From NCBI GenBank assembly GCA_003290165.1, contig QNQO01006225.1, positions 124,001 to 188,000 on the forward strand: a DNA stretch of 64,000 nucleotides, written 5' to 3'. Origin of the DNA: Berberis thunbergii. Lineage: Eukaryota > Streptophyta > Magnoliopsida > Ranunculales > Berberidaceae. The position numbers and the translations under genes were made by a program. This document shows positions 43,260 to 55,285 of this stretch, one piece after another. Under the pieces are notes generated by a model. It was not told where the DNA came from. It worked only from the letters and a program-made list of their open reading frames with translations, and did no database searches. The number at the start of each line of letters is the position of its first letter. The first letter of the stretch is position 1.

Positions 43260-45371
43260 AAATAGAATTTAAAAGTCTTAACTTGTAAGGAGACTAATAA
43301 CCTGTCAAACCTCACCACCTACTTTCTCCCCCTATTTTCTCTCAAACTTTGTGATACGGTGGAAAAAGTAACACAAATAACAGAGTACGCCTAAATTCAC
43401 AATAATACAAAAAAAATAACCCTATTTTCTCTCAAACCATGTCTCCTCCCTATCAATTAAAAGTCCTATTTTCTCTCGATTGTTGCTTTCCTAAATTCAC
43501 AATAATACAAAAATAGAGTACGCCTAAAATAACACAAAAAATCATATTTTCTCTCAAACCGTGTCTCCTCCCTATCAACTTGTCCAAGAGTACGCTTAAA
43601 TTCACAATAACAAGTTCATGGTTCACTGGTGCCTGTGGCCCTGCTCATAAGCATTTGCAACTGAGCCATATTCTTATTGGCATAAATGGGGAGATCAACA
43701 TTAAGTGTTATCTATTTGGTGAAGGTTTTATATTGATTTCTACTGCTGTTGTAGATTTTATTTTTTTCTCAATCAGTGTATCAAGGGAACTCAAACATGA
43801 TATTTTAATTAACAACACAACTCATGATTCTCTTGCAATGACTTAATGTCCAAGCTAATCTTTTGTATAGTTGGTTGGACGTATGTTTAGTGACTCAAGA
43901 ACTATGAAGCAATGGCAATTGGAGGTTCTTTGCATCAAGCATGGATAATCATACAATTGATTGATAGACTCAACAATAAGACAAACTCATAAAAACCTAG
44001 GATACGGCTGCAACACCACAATATTTGATTTTTATAAGATCAATATGACAAATGTGCCTCAACCATGTGTCGTGGAAACCGCCCAAATCTGCCTTAAGAT
44101 GACTAAATTTTCTGTAAATGTGTGGCGCATGCAATCATATATTATCTTCACTACCACTATTTCACAAACTCATCCATACTTGATTGCCAATAAATTAAAA
44201 AATTTCTAAGCACATAAACAGACTAATACTATGTAAAGATGAATTACTTTATTTGAATAGAAACCTCAAAATTTTAAACAATTTTCCACCAAAAATCAGT
44301 AGCTAAGTATTCTTGTAGTTCACTAACATATAAATGATTAACATGTTTGACACCCTTCGGAGTTCACAATGCTTATTTCTTCACTTTTTTTTCTTTTTTT
44401 TATAAGAAAATTTTCACTCACCAGGTTGACATCAACTATATATGTATGACATTAGGGATACATGGCATATTTATGTGTTGGATGTAGAGGATTATCCATT
44501 TGGAGTAGTATATTCCTCTCTCTATTTAAGAGCATGTGGAAGGTATTATGATAACGGTCCCCCTGCACAGTCTTTGTTTTTTGTTAGAGAAGGAAGTTGT
44601 CTTATGAATATTTGGGGAATTGGTTTCAAGTGCAAAAAGGGGAAAGCTAAGTGCAAGCCTTTTTTATCATTATAATGGAGATAGAAAATGTTGTCGGATG
44701 TTTCATAGAGACAATTCTTGTCAAACCTTAAGAATTGGGTTTGAAACAATCTATACTTTGCACAAATTGAAACATTCAAGTTCACATATTTTATTAAATC
44801 TTTCTGGAAAGCCGCTTTGGGAGTTTATTTCCAATTTTCCATACTAATAATAACAATAGTAATAAATGAATGAATAAATTAAAGAGTATGGGATTTCAAA
44901 GAGCTGAAATTTATTACTTGCACACTACCTGGATGTAATTTTCCCAAGGAAAAGGAAAAGGATGTTGTTGGAGCTCGACCAGATGGAATCCCAACTTTAC
45001 CTGCTATGCAGAAAAAGCAAAAAAAACTGACAGTTCAAATAAAGCCAACAATCTGTGCTTCATCAAGATAACAGTCGAATGATGAAAATTACTAGTACCT
45101 TAAAAATTGGAAAATGGTGTGAAAAGTGTAGTGTGAAGAAGAAGAACTAGAAATGAAAGAAGCAAACAACAATCGAGAGAAAATATGACTTTTAATTGAT
45201 AGGGAGGAGACATGGTTTGGTTATTTTTTGTGTTATTGTGAATTTAGGCGTACTCTATTTTTTGTGTTATTTTTTTTTACCGTATCACAACGTTTGAGAG
45301 AAAATAGGGAGAGAGAGCAGGTATTGGGGTTTGACAAGCTATTAGTCTCTTATAACTTTTAAATTCTATTT
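43260..45371. mobile_element. inverted-repeat element in SANT intron
   Basis: About 230 bases at each end are inverted copies: 43260 onward (AAATAGAATTTAAAAG, then TATTTTCTCTCAAAC, GTGATACGG and GAGTACGCCTAAATTCACAA) and the reverse complement of 45140-45371. The left arm repeats parts of itself. The interior (43600-45100) has short plus-strand frames with no motif I know. Clean target duplications were not found, so the class (MULE or fold-back type) is open. Confidence 0.65.
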
Positions 45372-45523
45372 GGCTTGGCTTGGCTCAGCTCCACCATTAG
45401 TTAGTTATTAAGTGACAACTCATCATAAATCTAAACCGTTGGATTTATGTTATCCGACGATATATATTGCGTGTAAATTTATTTGTCATAAATGTTTGTC
45501 CTCAGATCCTGCCCATATATTTA

Positions 45524-45660
45524 TATCCCTTCTTTCATTATTTTTTTGGTAATTTTTAATAATCCTCATACCTTAATAGTTTCAGAGTGAGAAGAGACCG
45601 GGTCGGCCATCACGTTGGGGTTGAATACCATACTTATTTTAGAGGTAATTACTGATAACA
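45524..45660. repeat. direct repeat, right copy, in SANT intron
   Basis: Partner of 42276-42480. The two copies bracket the copia LTR and the inverted-repeat element. Confidence 0.7.
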
Positions 45661-47394
45661 ACGTTGGAAAATTCTCGAGATTCAGATGATGTGTCAAATT
45701 CAAATATTTTTAATCATAATGAAATTTTCTGTTTGGGTGCATTTAGGCGTTGTTCTGGGACAAGCTAGGTTCATCAAAAGAGTAGGTGGTCTCACTGCCA
45801 TGGAATTGTCTTGTAAAGAAGATGCTTTGAAGGGTGGAGAGTTAGACTGAGAGACTGCTATGTTATTTATGAAGTGTTATTCATACTATTATCATTGTTA
45901 GAAATTAGAATTACTATTTTTTTTTCTTTAATATATATGCGCCATCCATATCAAAATTCCTTCTTTTTTTTTCCTACAATACGGTTAACAAATTCTTATT
46001 TAGAGATGTTATGATTATTCCCCAATACAATATTAGAACTCCGCCTTAACTGATGAAATTGATACAATATCTAGTTTATAAAGGACAGATTATGTTTCAC
46101 TACTAAGATTCATGTTTCGACTTTGGCGCGTCACTATCCCAATTTCCCGTGACCTGATGCACCTTTGCACTTTGCATTCAACAGGTGTTGTATGAGGATC
46201 AACTAAGTTGAAGAGCTATTGAGTTTCCCTTCTGAAACCCACTTGGTGATCAATCATATACGTTTGTGAATACTTTACATGCATCTGTCTTTTGAATCCA
46301 AAACCCTTGAAGCTACAACATTCCATCATCTCTGTCATAATCACTCTTATTCACTGTTATTGATGTCCAAATGTTACCCTATGATCATGGGCACCCCATG
46401 AGGTTGCATGTCCATATCAGGCATGATACTCGCGGGATACATCCTGATATCTGTCGTACATGGCTCTGCATGTGTCATGGGGTTACATGCCTCAAACACT
46501 ACTCGGACCCTTATTGGATACTTCTTGAGCAATTGAGACACTCTCCTCTGACACTTAGATGTTTTCGAAAAAAAAATTCTGCATGTTAGATTTTTAATGA
46601 GATTGGTTTGTCAGGTATGAGGGTTACATCTCTCCAAAAGCGTTTTTACGTCTCTTATTATTGATTAGAAAGACGAACAAAAAGAATCAGAGAATGGTGC
46701 TCCTCCCAGATTATCTCTTGCTCGGTTGCTCCCATTTTTGAAACTGAAAAAATAGAGAACATGTGATTATTTTATAAATTGCACAAATGATGATGGATAC
46801 ATTTATTGCGATATTTTGATGCCATCAATGAATTAATTATGTAGTTGAAGGATGAGCGTGAGTATTAATTTGGTATTTAAGTTATCATTTTTTATTTGTT
46901 TATCTAAAAATTACATTTTTATCAATTTAGAATTATGTTTTAGTTCATTTAAATGATTGAGCGGTGCTTATGTTGTGTTTCTCAAAGGTTAAAAGGTGCA
47001 ATGAGCGACAACTTTTGCTTTTTGTTTATATTATGTGAACCAAGACACTAATCTGTTAATGTCTATGTTCATACTGTTAACTAGGAAAATAAATATTCTT
47101 TATTGCCATATGTGTATCCTAGTTTTTTTTATGATTGGTTGTGTCACTGAGATCAGTACAGCTTTTGGTTTTCTCATTTGAATGATAATTTCCAGTTGTT
47201 GCAAAATAGCTGATTCCGCGTGTTTGCCGGGTTTTTTTTCTTAACATTTTTGTCCATTCTTTATATGTTATTAATGCCTAAAATCAAATGTTACGAGCAG
47301 GTTGATCTTGTTTCCTTTTGAAGTTATCTGTCCAAAAGTTTCCAATTAATACCTATAGCTGTGGCCTTACATTGCAATGTGAAATTGGTTGCAG
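45661..47394 (+). other. SANT gene intron, last part
   Basis: No element or gene recognised. An open frame at 46371-46589 shows no known domain. The intron ends GGTTGCAG at 47394. Confidence 0.5.
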
Positions 47395-48132
47395 GTACCA
47401 GGAAAGTCGGCACAAGAATGTTTTGATAAGATCCATTCTGAAGCCACAACTCCCCCTCAGCCCCAGCCTCGGTGTAGAGCCAAAAGAACCAACCTATCTC
47501 CTTTGGGACAAATCTCGCTCTCAGCGAGTAAACTGCTGGAACCTGCCAATCAGAACACTGAGAGGCCAAAGGCACAAAAGAAATGTCATGCGCATAAGAC
47601 TGTCAGACATCTACTGCAGAAACATAACCAAGTGGACCGTGATTATGAAGCAGATGTCTTCCCTCTTTATGAACATGCCATGAATTCATCTTCACAATCT
47701 CATTTGAAGACCAACTTACTCTTAACTCCCCCGTGCTCTCTGAAGAGTAATGACACTATTCAAGAGTATCAAGAGAGGTCATCATCGAGCAACAAAAAGA
47801 GGCCCCTTTCAAGATTTGGAGAATCTCATCTAACAACTGCACTTGAAAGCCCCCCAGTTCTAAAGCAAATTAAAAACAAGGCGTTGCATGAGAAATACAT
47901 TGATCAGCTGCACTGTCGAGAAGCTAGGAGAATGGCTGGACAGAAACGGAGCATCACTGCCAAAGAAGGGGGCAACTTGCAAAACGTGAATGTGGCAGCT
48001 GCAAGAAATGCACTTGTTGCTAATGGAAGAGATGCGATCAAGCAGTTTCAAAATCTCCAGGCCCATGCCAATGATGATGATTATGATGTTAGTAGAGAGG
48101 AAGAAGATGAAGATGATGAACTAGGACTGTAG
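47395..48132 (+). CDS. SANT/Myb-like domain protein, exon 2 (residues 400-644)
   Basis: Acceptor GTTGCAG at 47394. The frame continues VPGKSAQECFDKIHSE, completing the third helix of the SANT domain begun in exon 1, so the two exons join with no missing piece. Then TTPPQPQPRCRAKRTNLSPL, a region with potential phosphorylation sites, a charged helical stretch (IKNKALHEKYIDQLHCREAR), AARNALVANGRDAIKQFQN and a strongly acidic end (SREEEDEDDELGL). Stop TAG at 48130-48132. No frameshifts or stops inside. The proline-rich PPQPQPR linker right after SANT and the acidic tail fit a nuclear regulator. Expression cannot be judged from sequence. Confidence 0.85.
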   Translation, partial: VPGKSAQECFDKIHSEATTPPQPQPRCRAKRTNLSPLGQISLSASKLLEPANQNTERPKAQKKCHAHKTVRHLLQKHNQVDRDYEADVFPLYEHAMNSSSQSHLKTNLLLTPPCSLKSNDTIQEYQERSSSSNKKRPLSRFGESHLTTALESPPVLKQIKNKALHEKYIDQLHCREARRMAGQKRSITAKEGGNLQNVNVAAARNALVANGRDAIKQFQNLQAHANDDDYDVSREEEDEDDELGL

Positions 48133-48900
48133 CTGATGTAGTGTTCCTTTCTTTGTTAGGTTGTGAGAACAATGTAACGAATAGATTTGATACTATCTTG
48201 AGATGTTCTGTTTTTGGAAATCAAGGGGAAAGATGCATCAGAGAGTCTTAAACTTGACCATTGCAATTTTGTCTGCTATAAATAACCCAAAAGCACTTCT
48301 GAATTGATCTTATCCTTTAGCTTCACTTCACATCTTCTTTTGGTTACTAAGCATATTTCTACATTATACTAGTTTATCAGTAATGTGACTTGGTACACTA
48401 ACACGCTAGTCTCTGCAGATCTGTGGGGCAGCGTAGTAAGTGCTTGATCCTTTTCTTGTAAGGCAGGTAAGCTAGTACTGTGTGGAAACTTGGCCCTGAA
48501 TGAAGGGATACAAGATTTAGCCAATAATCCATGGAAAATGCTGACTGGTAAAAGCTTGTTGCCAAGAGTTGTAGGAACCCATATCCAAGTTTATTATGTT
48601 GCAGCTTGCACACAGACACATGCAAGGGTAATTCCTGGGAAACGATCATTTTTTTTTTTTTTGACAGTGAGAATTTTCTCATTTGTTTTTTGAATGCATT
48701 GATTGGCAACTAATCTGGAAACTGAAAATGAATTTGGTGGGGAAGAAATATAGTTAGCAGCAGTCCTTTAAACAACCACAAACACAGCAGCAGAGGAGAT
48801 CAGAATAAGGAAGAGATCAAATCGTGAGGAAGAAGAACAGATTTGTATCTCTTTCCTTCGCTCTATCCGCACTCCAAAATTCCACTTGGCACCACCACAC
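48133..48900 (+). other. 3' flank of the SANT gene
   Basis: Probably includes its 3' untranslated region in the first 150-250 bases. A short open frame at 48490-48693 has no known motif. No other feature recognised. Confidence 0.5.
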
Positions 48901-49771
48901 AGCAACAAAGTTTTTTCTTACCTTTTTTCTTATTTATTGTTGGATATTTAATTATGGATTAGTCTTTGAACATGATCAATATGCCTAGCTAAACCCCTAG
49001 GGGTGGATTCAAAGCCCCGAACATGTGTTTTGTGAATTAATTCAATATTTCCTTAATGATTAGTAATTGTGTTTTGCTTATCTACTTTACAGAGAACTTA
49101 TCTGTGTATGTTTGTAAAGGTGACCAATTTAGTAAGCATGCTAGAATTTGGTACTAGAGTATAGAAGAATTTCACCTAATCGTTATAATCGTTTACTCAC
49201 AAGTAGTAAATACCAAGGAACGTTGGTAAGATTAAGTAAAAATCTAGGCTAAGAACAAAATATTGATCATACTTTTAATTTCCTGTTCAATGTTCATATT
49301 TTCCATATAACTTAATGAGTTATCTAATTTGCGATTCGTGATTAGATAGCATGAAAAGAATAGTTTGAAAGTGACACTTAGTTTAATTCAATGAACTTGA
49401 AAAATAATAAGGTTAATGCAGTGCGATTACGGTTAATCATGAGCATTGTTTTTCACGAGTTAATAAGAATTATTGAATATTGATTTATGAGCATATGTTT
49501 GGTGTGTGGAGATAAAACCCTTAGCTAATTCTTCATCATCTACTTCTCAAGTTTTTATTAGTAATTGTCATAGTTATTTTCTTACTTCAAAATTAGAAAA
49601 ACCATTCCCTCAATATTTTCTTATTTAGCTTGTTAGTTATCTTTTAGAAACTCTTAGTGTTACTTAGTGAGCCCTTTAATATTCGGTTTATAACGATCCC
49701 TACTTATTTTTTACTACAACTACAAAGCAGGGGTATTAAATTGTGTACTACTAAAATAGTGCATCAATTTT

Positions 49772-49789
49772 TGGCATCGTTGTCATGGA
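49772..49789 (+). other. Athila primer-binding site, decayed
   Basis: TGGCATCGTTGTCATGGA. The Athila-type site is TGGCGCCGTTGCCGGGGA (tRNA-Asp-like); the differences are mostly C-to-T or G-to-A transitions. Confidence 0.65.
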
Positions 49790-49886
49790 TTAGTAAACTT
49801 ACTAATTACTTCATTCATTTTTTATTTTATTAATTTTTTATTTTTATTATTTTTTTCCTTTTTTTATTTATCTCAGGTACTAGTTC

Positions 49887-51280
49887 ATGCACAATAGAAG
49901 ATCCAGCGAGAACTTATTAAAGTATGATCTGGAGCCCGAGAGAACATTTAGGAGACGAATGAGAGAAACAGAAGAATCACAAATGTCTAGCTCTGAATCT
50001 GAATCAGAAGAGCTTGACATGGCCGACAATAAGCCTATTAAGGAACTTTCAGCATCCACCTTGGACAATGTCGCAACCATGTGCATTCAGTATCCAGCAA
50101 CAACGCAGGGGAAAACAAAGTCATTCGAGCTGAAATTCAACCTACTTCACCGTATTCCGAAGTACCATGGTCTTTCTCTGGAGGATCCAAATAAACATTT
50201 AAAGGAATTTGAAGTTGTATGCTTCAGTATGACGCCAATCACTGTGGATGGGAAGATTCTGAAGCTGAGAGCATTTTCCTTTTCTCTGGCTGACAGGGCT
50301 AAGGATTGGCTCTATGAACTACCTTCCGAAATGGTATATTCTTGGGATAACATGAAGAATGTGTTTCTAGAGAAATTATTCCCAATTTCCATAATCATCT
50401 TGTTGAGAAAGAAAATCAGTGGTATTCAGCAAGGCCCAGACAAATCTTATCCAACATACTATGAACGCTTCAAAACTCTCATAACATCATGCCCGCAAGA
50501 CCAGATGAAGGAGAAACTTCTGATGTTAGATGCAGCAGCAGGATGAGCTTTAGTTGATAAAACTCCAGCAACATCGAAGACTTTGATTGCAAATCGAGCC
50601 TTGACCACCCAACAATATGAAGGAATTGGAGAGCCTTCACTCCAAGTCCACGAGGTAAGTATTAATTGTAGTTTGGAAGCTCAAACAACTAACCTTACTT
50701 TATTTGTGACTTAGGCTCTGGGGAAGCCGAATGTGTTAGGAGTTGCACAAGTTTGTGGCGTGTGCACTAAGCCAGGACATTTATTTGATGAATGTACTCA
50801 GCTGATTGAGAATGACGGTTGGGAGAATGTTAGTACAATAAGTTTTTAGGACAGAATCTCTATAGAAATAACCCTTATTCTAACACTTACAATGAAGGTT
50901 AGAGAAATCATCCCAGCTTTGGATGGTGAAATTTAGAACAACTTTAACAACAAACTTCGAATTGGTCACCCTTTTATTTCTTTCAGGGGTCGCCAGAACC
51001 ACCTCAGCACAATTCAAGTACGTCCCTTAATTATGATGAGATTCTGAAATCGTTAACTATTTCTCAGCAGAACCAAGCAAGGGATATAGCAGATTTGAAG
51101 CTACAAATGGGACAGATAACAGAGTTCATGGGACAAATTCATGAGCAAGGAAAACTTCCTAATTCCACCATTTCAAATCTGAAAGGCGGGTCTGAGACCG
51201 CAAAAACAATTACATTGAGGAGTGATAGGCAAATTGAGCCAACTACGGGGACCATAATGGCGCACATTGGCTTAGCCTAA
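49887..51280 (+). pseudogene. Athila gag
   Basis: Begins MHNRRSSENLLKYDL. The gag domain (residues 70-215) reads FNLLHRIPKYHGLSLEDP, NKHLKEFEVVCFSM, AFSFSLADRAKDWLYELPS and KNVFLEKLFP, then YPTYYERFKTLITSCP, all typical of Athila gag. After a stop at 50544 the frame continues to a CCHC knuckle, CGVCTKPGHLFDEC (50755-50796), and then GQITEFMGQIHEQGKLP and ETAKTITLRSDRQIE (51095-51245). The usual ITLRSGK is slightly changed. Stops make it a pseudogene. Confidence 0.85.
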
Positions 51281-51660
51281 TCCTATTCATGATGTCGACA
51301 ACTTGCCGCATAAGTGACCTAGTCCGCCTCAAGAGCTAAGGTATCACACATGCAAACTGAACCACAGACAGTTCACCGCAAGCGGGCGAGTTCAGTCCAC
51401 AGATAGCTCACCGCTCCTAAAATAACATGATCCGACTACAGGGACAATAATGGACCACATTGGCCGAGCCTAGTCCTATTCAGAATATCAACAACTTGTT
51501 GCATAAGTGACCTAGTCTGCCTCAGGAGCCAAGGCAACCAATATGCGATCTGAACTCTGTCCACAGACAGTTCACCGCAAGCGGGCGAGTCTAGTCCACG
51601 AACAGCTCACCGCTTTAGAGATAACCTATTCATGATGTCGACAACTTGCCGCATAACCGA
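51230..51660. repeat. about 190-bp tandem repeats after Athila gag
   Basis: Two and a partial third unit. Shared words: ACATTGGC(C/T)(G/T)AGCCTA, CATAAGTGACCTAGTC, CAGACAGTTCACCGCAAGCG and AGCTCACCGCT. The third copy is only the start (TTCATGATGTCGACAACTTG). Confidence 0.8.
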
Positions 51661-52434
51661 CTCCTCGCACCCAATCAGTCCCATCCATGCAGACCAAGAC
51701 AACGACCCGACCACCAAGACTCAACTAAAAAACGAGTCAGTGATTTCTCTGTCACTTCAGCTCTACACAATTAAGTGGGAGCACTTCGGCATACAGACAC
51801 CTACTCAGGAAGCAACCAGCGAGGGACAACCCGCTCACACAAAGATCATTCTTTAGTGATTTCACCATTATTGACAATCAAATTATTACGTTAAGGGAAC
51901 TATGCAAGTTGAGTTGGACTGTCTCGCACCACAAGGTCATGCCTACTCAGATAGTCGTGACTTTCTCAGTCCAAGATTTGTCCGCACAAAGCCAATACTA
52001 CTCACATTCATCTAGAACATACATACAAATTACAGAATTCAGAAAAATAGACTTTACTGATTATCAAAAAGTTATTATAAAACTTGACCGACTGATCAAT
52101 TTGAAGGTTTACACATTACAAGAATCTGAGCTCGGTGGAAAGCGAGGTGTGAGAGAGGATCTGCCAGAATACGTACTGGAACTTTGCTCCACCAATCTGC
52201 TTTTCAGATGGGGCATCACGAGTAAAGCCTAAGAAGAAGCAGTTGGAACAACCACCCAAAATTGGCTACTGATGTTGTCTCCCAAAAATGATGGCGAAAG
52301 AAGTCGTGGGAACACTAGAAAACAGAAGCAAACTTGGCACTAAGGGGAAGTTCGTTCTTTTTCTTCGCGATGTAAGAACAAATTCGAAGGTCCCACGGAA
52401 CCACTGGAAGCAAACTCAAACCAGGTGGCTTTAT
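51661..52434. other. unassigned sequence before the solo LTR
   Basis: Short open frames at 51632-51856, 51909-52232 and 52288-52479 show no clear domain. The far end may belong to Tat element C, which the solo LTR splits, since the sequence resumes at 56188. Confidence 0.35.
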
Positions 52435-52847
52435 TGTAACACCCCTAAATTTCATAAAGATAATTTATTTTATTTTTAATTAAATAAAATATGGTTATAT
52501 TTAATTGATGTGAATTTCAAAATTAGGGTTTTATTTGGTGAGTTTAGAAGGGCAGGTGTTCTCAGAATTTTAGTGGGGGCGAATAGCCACCCACACTACA
52601 TAAAGAGAAAAACCCTATTCTTTTTTTTTCTCCTTCTTCTTTTCTCCTTCTCCTTCCCTTGTGTTTTCTTTTCGATGGCGGCTAATTGTGAAACGAAAGC
52701 GAAGCGAGAGAGGAGAGACGGACTGCGATCAGGGCTTATGGAGGCGATTCAGTGCTGATGGAGGCCGCCATTTGCAACTGGTTGTGGTCGGAACTGTCTT
52801 CGCAGCTGCTGTGTTCAAGGGGCAAAGCTCCCTTTGTATAGCTTCAA

Positions 52848-53174
52848 GTGGATGATGAAGATATAGGTCTACAAATGAGGAGACCAAGACATGGACAGAT
52901 TATGCAACAACTGATGCTCGAACTGATTCGTCGGTCTGTTGATCGACTCTGTGAGTTGAGGTGCGAAATGAAGGCTGGGAAAATTGATCCTCAAAACGTT
53001 GAAATCGCTGTAATGCTTAACAATGTGAAGTTAGCGGCAAGGGCCTGTGCTCACGGAAATGATCTCTTCAAGTCTGGAAAGTTTGCTGAAGCGTCCTCGG
53101 CTTATGAGGAAGGCCTGAAGATCAGTCCTTCAAGCTCAGTTCTTTATTGTAACAGAGCAGCTTGTTGGGACTAA
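52848..53174 (+). pseudogene. captured TTL (TPR-thioredoxin-like) gene fragment
   Basis: The frame reads AGKIDPQNVEIAVMLNNVKL, then GNDLFKSGKFAEASSAYEEG and SSSVLYCNRAACW. That is the linker and the first tetratricopeptide repeat of the second TPR block of plant TTL proteins. TPR repeats bind partner proteins such as Hsp90. Only about 70 residues, ending in a stop two codons after CNRAACW. Confidence 0.8.
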
Positions 53175-53194
53175 TTTGATGGTGGCGATGGGAC

Positions 53195-53416
53195 TGTGTG
53201 TGAAGGCGAAGAGGAACAACATGGTGAAGAAGGCCAAGGGGACATGATCGAAATAGGAGAAGATATTATACCTCTGAATCAAATAGTTCATCTGATTCTA
53301 AATCTTCTGAATCAGATAGCGATTCTGATTCAGATTCAGATTCATCCTCATCATCTGATATTAGTTCTTCAAGTGATGACAGGCGTAGAAAGAGAAAGAG
53401 ATTGAGATCACGATGA
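53195..53416 (+). pseudogene. captured Ser/Asp-rich (SR-like) protein fragment
   Basis: One frame reads YYTSESNSSSDSKSSESD, continues with SD repeats, then DDRRRKRKRLRSR and a stop at 53414-53416. Such Ser/Asp runs with a basic end occur in nuclear SR-related proteins. The exact parent is not recognised. Confidence 0.6.
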
Positions 53417-53446
53417 GAGACAACGGCAGTAATCGGAAGTCTTGGA

Positions 53447-53755
53447 TTGGACGATTCGCTCCTTTGGTCTCGAGACCTTGATCGCCATTCTCCCGGTGAG
53501 TTCTCTTTCGCTGTCGTTCAAGCCAATGAGCTTCTTGAAGATCATAGCCAATTTGAGACTGGTCGCGATGCTACCTTTGTTGGTGTTTATGATGGAGCAA
53601 TGCATAATCAGTGGCCAGGTGGTGTTTCTCAATTTTCTTTGCCTCGTATGAGGAATGCAGAGGGTGATGTGTACCCTTATCAGATGCCACAGTATGCAAA
53701 TCAGTCATGTGGAGTTGACAATTATACAATATTTGAGCCATCCAGTGGGCACTGA
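53447..53755 (+). pseudogene. captured PP2C phosphatase fragment and an unknown partner
   Basis: Reads [36 protein letters not shown] and TFVGVYDG. This is the start of the catalytic domain of a clade D protein phosphatase 2C. It breaks off inside the metal-binding VYDGHGG motif: DG is kept and the next residue is Ala. The following frame ([17 protein letters not shown] to IFEPSSGH) has another, unrecognised origin. The phosphatase cannot be active. Confidence 0.8.
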
Positions 53756-54089
53756 AGGAGAAGATAATGGCTTTAGCTAGAGTGCTATATTTGGGTATTC
53801 GATTATGTATTGTATACATATTTGGGTTTTGGTGAGATACTATTGGAACTTGAAGTTTGTTGCTTTAGTTTCAGTTATAATATTCAAACATGATTATAAC
53901 ATGTTGTCACTTTGATTCTGTACAAAGTCTGGGTCTTGGTCATTAACTTTTGCTTCTTCTACTTTTTGCTTGTTAAGTGTGATTTAGTCGAATACCCATT
54001 TTGAGAAAACAGTACCATCAGTTGATTGAAGAATAGCTTTTGACCACCCATTAATTGGCGGTGCTTCATGTTGATGGTGAAGCACTTGG

Positions 54090-54500
54090 TTTGAGTATAC
54101 TGCTTCGGTTAAAGTGGTTGAACCCGCACTTGAATCTTTGGCGAGATCGATCGGCCAGAGGGGAATAAAGGGACCCCGTCGATTGAGTTTCGGATTTTGG
54201 ATTCAATTTGTAAGTGTGGGAGTCTTGGTGATGATGGGATTGAGCTTGCTGTGTTGAAGGTGTTCCTTTCGGCGTTGAGGTGTCCATGTGTTCTGATTCA
54301 AGGGGATTGTTTGGTTCAAATTATTGAGACTTGTTATAATGTGTATCTTGGTAGCCAGAATAATACTAATCAGATATGTGCAAAGGCTGCACTGGCTCAG
54401 ATTTTGACACTGGTGTTTGCGAGGGTTGAGGAGGATTCGATGGAGGTGAATGATGAGACGATGGCGTTGGCTGCACAATCCTTTGCGATTTGCAATTTCA
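54090..54500 (+). pseudogene. captured BIG-type ARF-GEF gene fragment
   Basis: The frame from 54197 reads DSICKCGSLGDDGIELAVLK, GDCLVQIIETCYNVYLGSQN and QICAKAALAQILTLVFARVE. This is the N-terminal DCB region of plant BIG guanine-nucleotide exchange factors for ARF, proteins of vesicle traffic at the Golgi. About 80 recognisable residues plus a frameshifted upstream part (PALESLARSI). No Sec7 catalytic domain is present. Confidence 0.8.
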
Positions 54501-54600
54501 GTGAGTTTCTTCATTTCTTTCTCTTCTACTTTGAGTCCTTCTTTTCTATCAGTTTGCCTATGCTGTGTTACTTGTTTCTTGTTCTACTTGTTGTCTTTTG

Positions 54601-55100
54601 ATGAGTAGAGTATATATTAAATAGTACCCTTTTTAGATAATCTGTTGGATTGTTTGATTTGTTGATTGGGTGGCTGGTTCATGTTGTTCTTGAAAATAGA
54701 ATATTCCCAATTTACAAAATATAATGGGTTTTGTTGGTGAGAATGAGTTTGCTTTCTTTGTTCATTTTGTTCATGTTTGGGGTCACCCATGTTTACCATT
54801 TTATTGATTGGGTGTAACTTTGTTTGGTTGGTGTTTGAATGGTTGATGAATATTAATGCATTGTGATAAATTTGGAGATTTGTATGCATATGGACTTGTT
54901 TATGCATTATGAAGATTTTGGATATTTGAATCAATGAGTGGCTTGATTGCCATATTGTTACATAGCATGATTAATGAATATGCTATGTTTTCCCCAAAAA
55001 TGTGGGTGGATAGATTGTGAATCAATTTACGAATGACAAAATGTCATTGTGGAGGAATTTTGAATTATCAAAAATAAATGATATTGGTAAACCTTGATTT
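54601..55100. other. non-coding middle of the solo LTR
   Basis: AT-rich and T/G-rich on the plus strand, perhaps intron sequence carried with the BIG fragment. No gene recognised. Confidence 0.4.
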
Positions 55101-55169
55101 CTGAAAATATAAACCACTTGGACTTGTATCACTTAGAACTACCACATCTCTTTTGTTTATTATTTCCCC

Positions 55170-55285
55170 TCTCTTACTAGAGAAACTAAATGACCAGTGG
55201 GTCGTCTTGCGGAGTTGGGGCACCCATTTCTTACTAGAGAAACTAAAATAACCTTCGGGTTAGTCTTGCGGAAATGTGGTGAGTT
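55170..55285. repeat. tandem duplication in the LTR end part
   Basis: CTTACTAGAGAAACTAAA with a following GTCTTGCGGA occurs twice (about 55176 and 55231), unit about 55 bases. Confidence 0.7.

Larger units (their letters stand above)
48901..52434 (+). mobile_element. Athila-type Ty3/gypsy remnant
   Basis: Plus orientation. The LTR end is inferred at about 49766 (TAGTGCATCA), followed by a PBS and by gag. Only gag and a decayed tail are present; no protease, RT or integrase was found before the solo LTR at 52435. The 5' boundary is uncertain; 48901 is a guess. Confidence 0.6.

Noticed and set aside
46371..46589. Open frame in the SANT intron as an extra exon
   Set aside because: Exon 1 and exon 2 join within the SANT domain without a gap, so no exon is needed between them.
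53195..53416. Assignment of the Ser/Asp-rich piece to a named SR protein
   Set aside because: Low-complexity wording is shared by many proteins, so no name can be supported.
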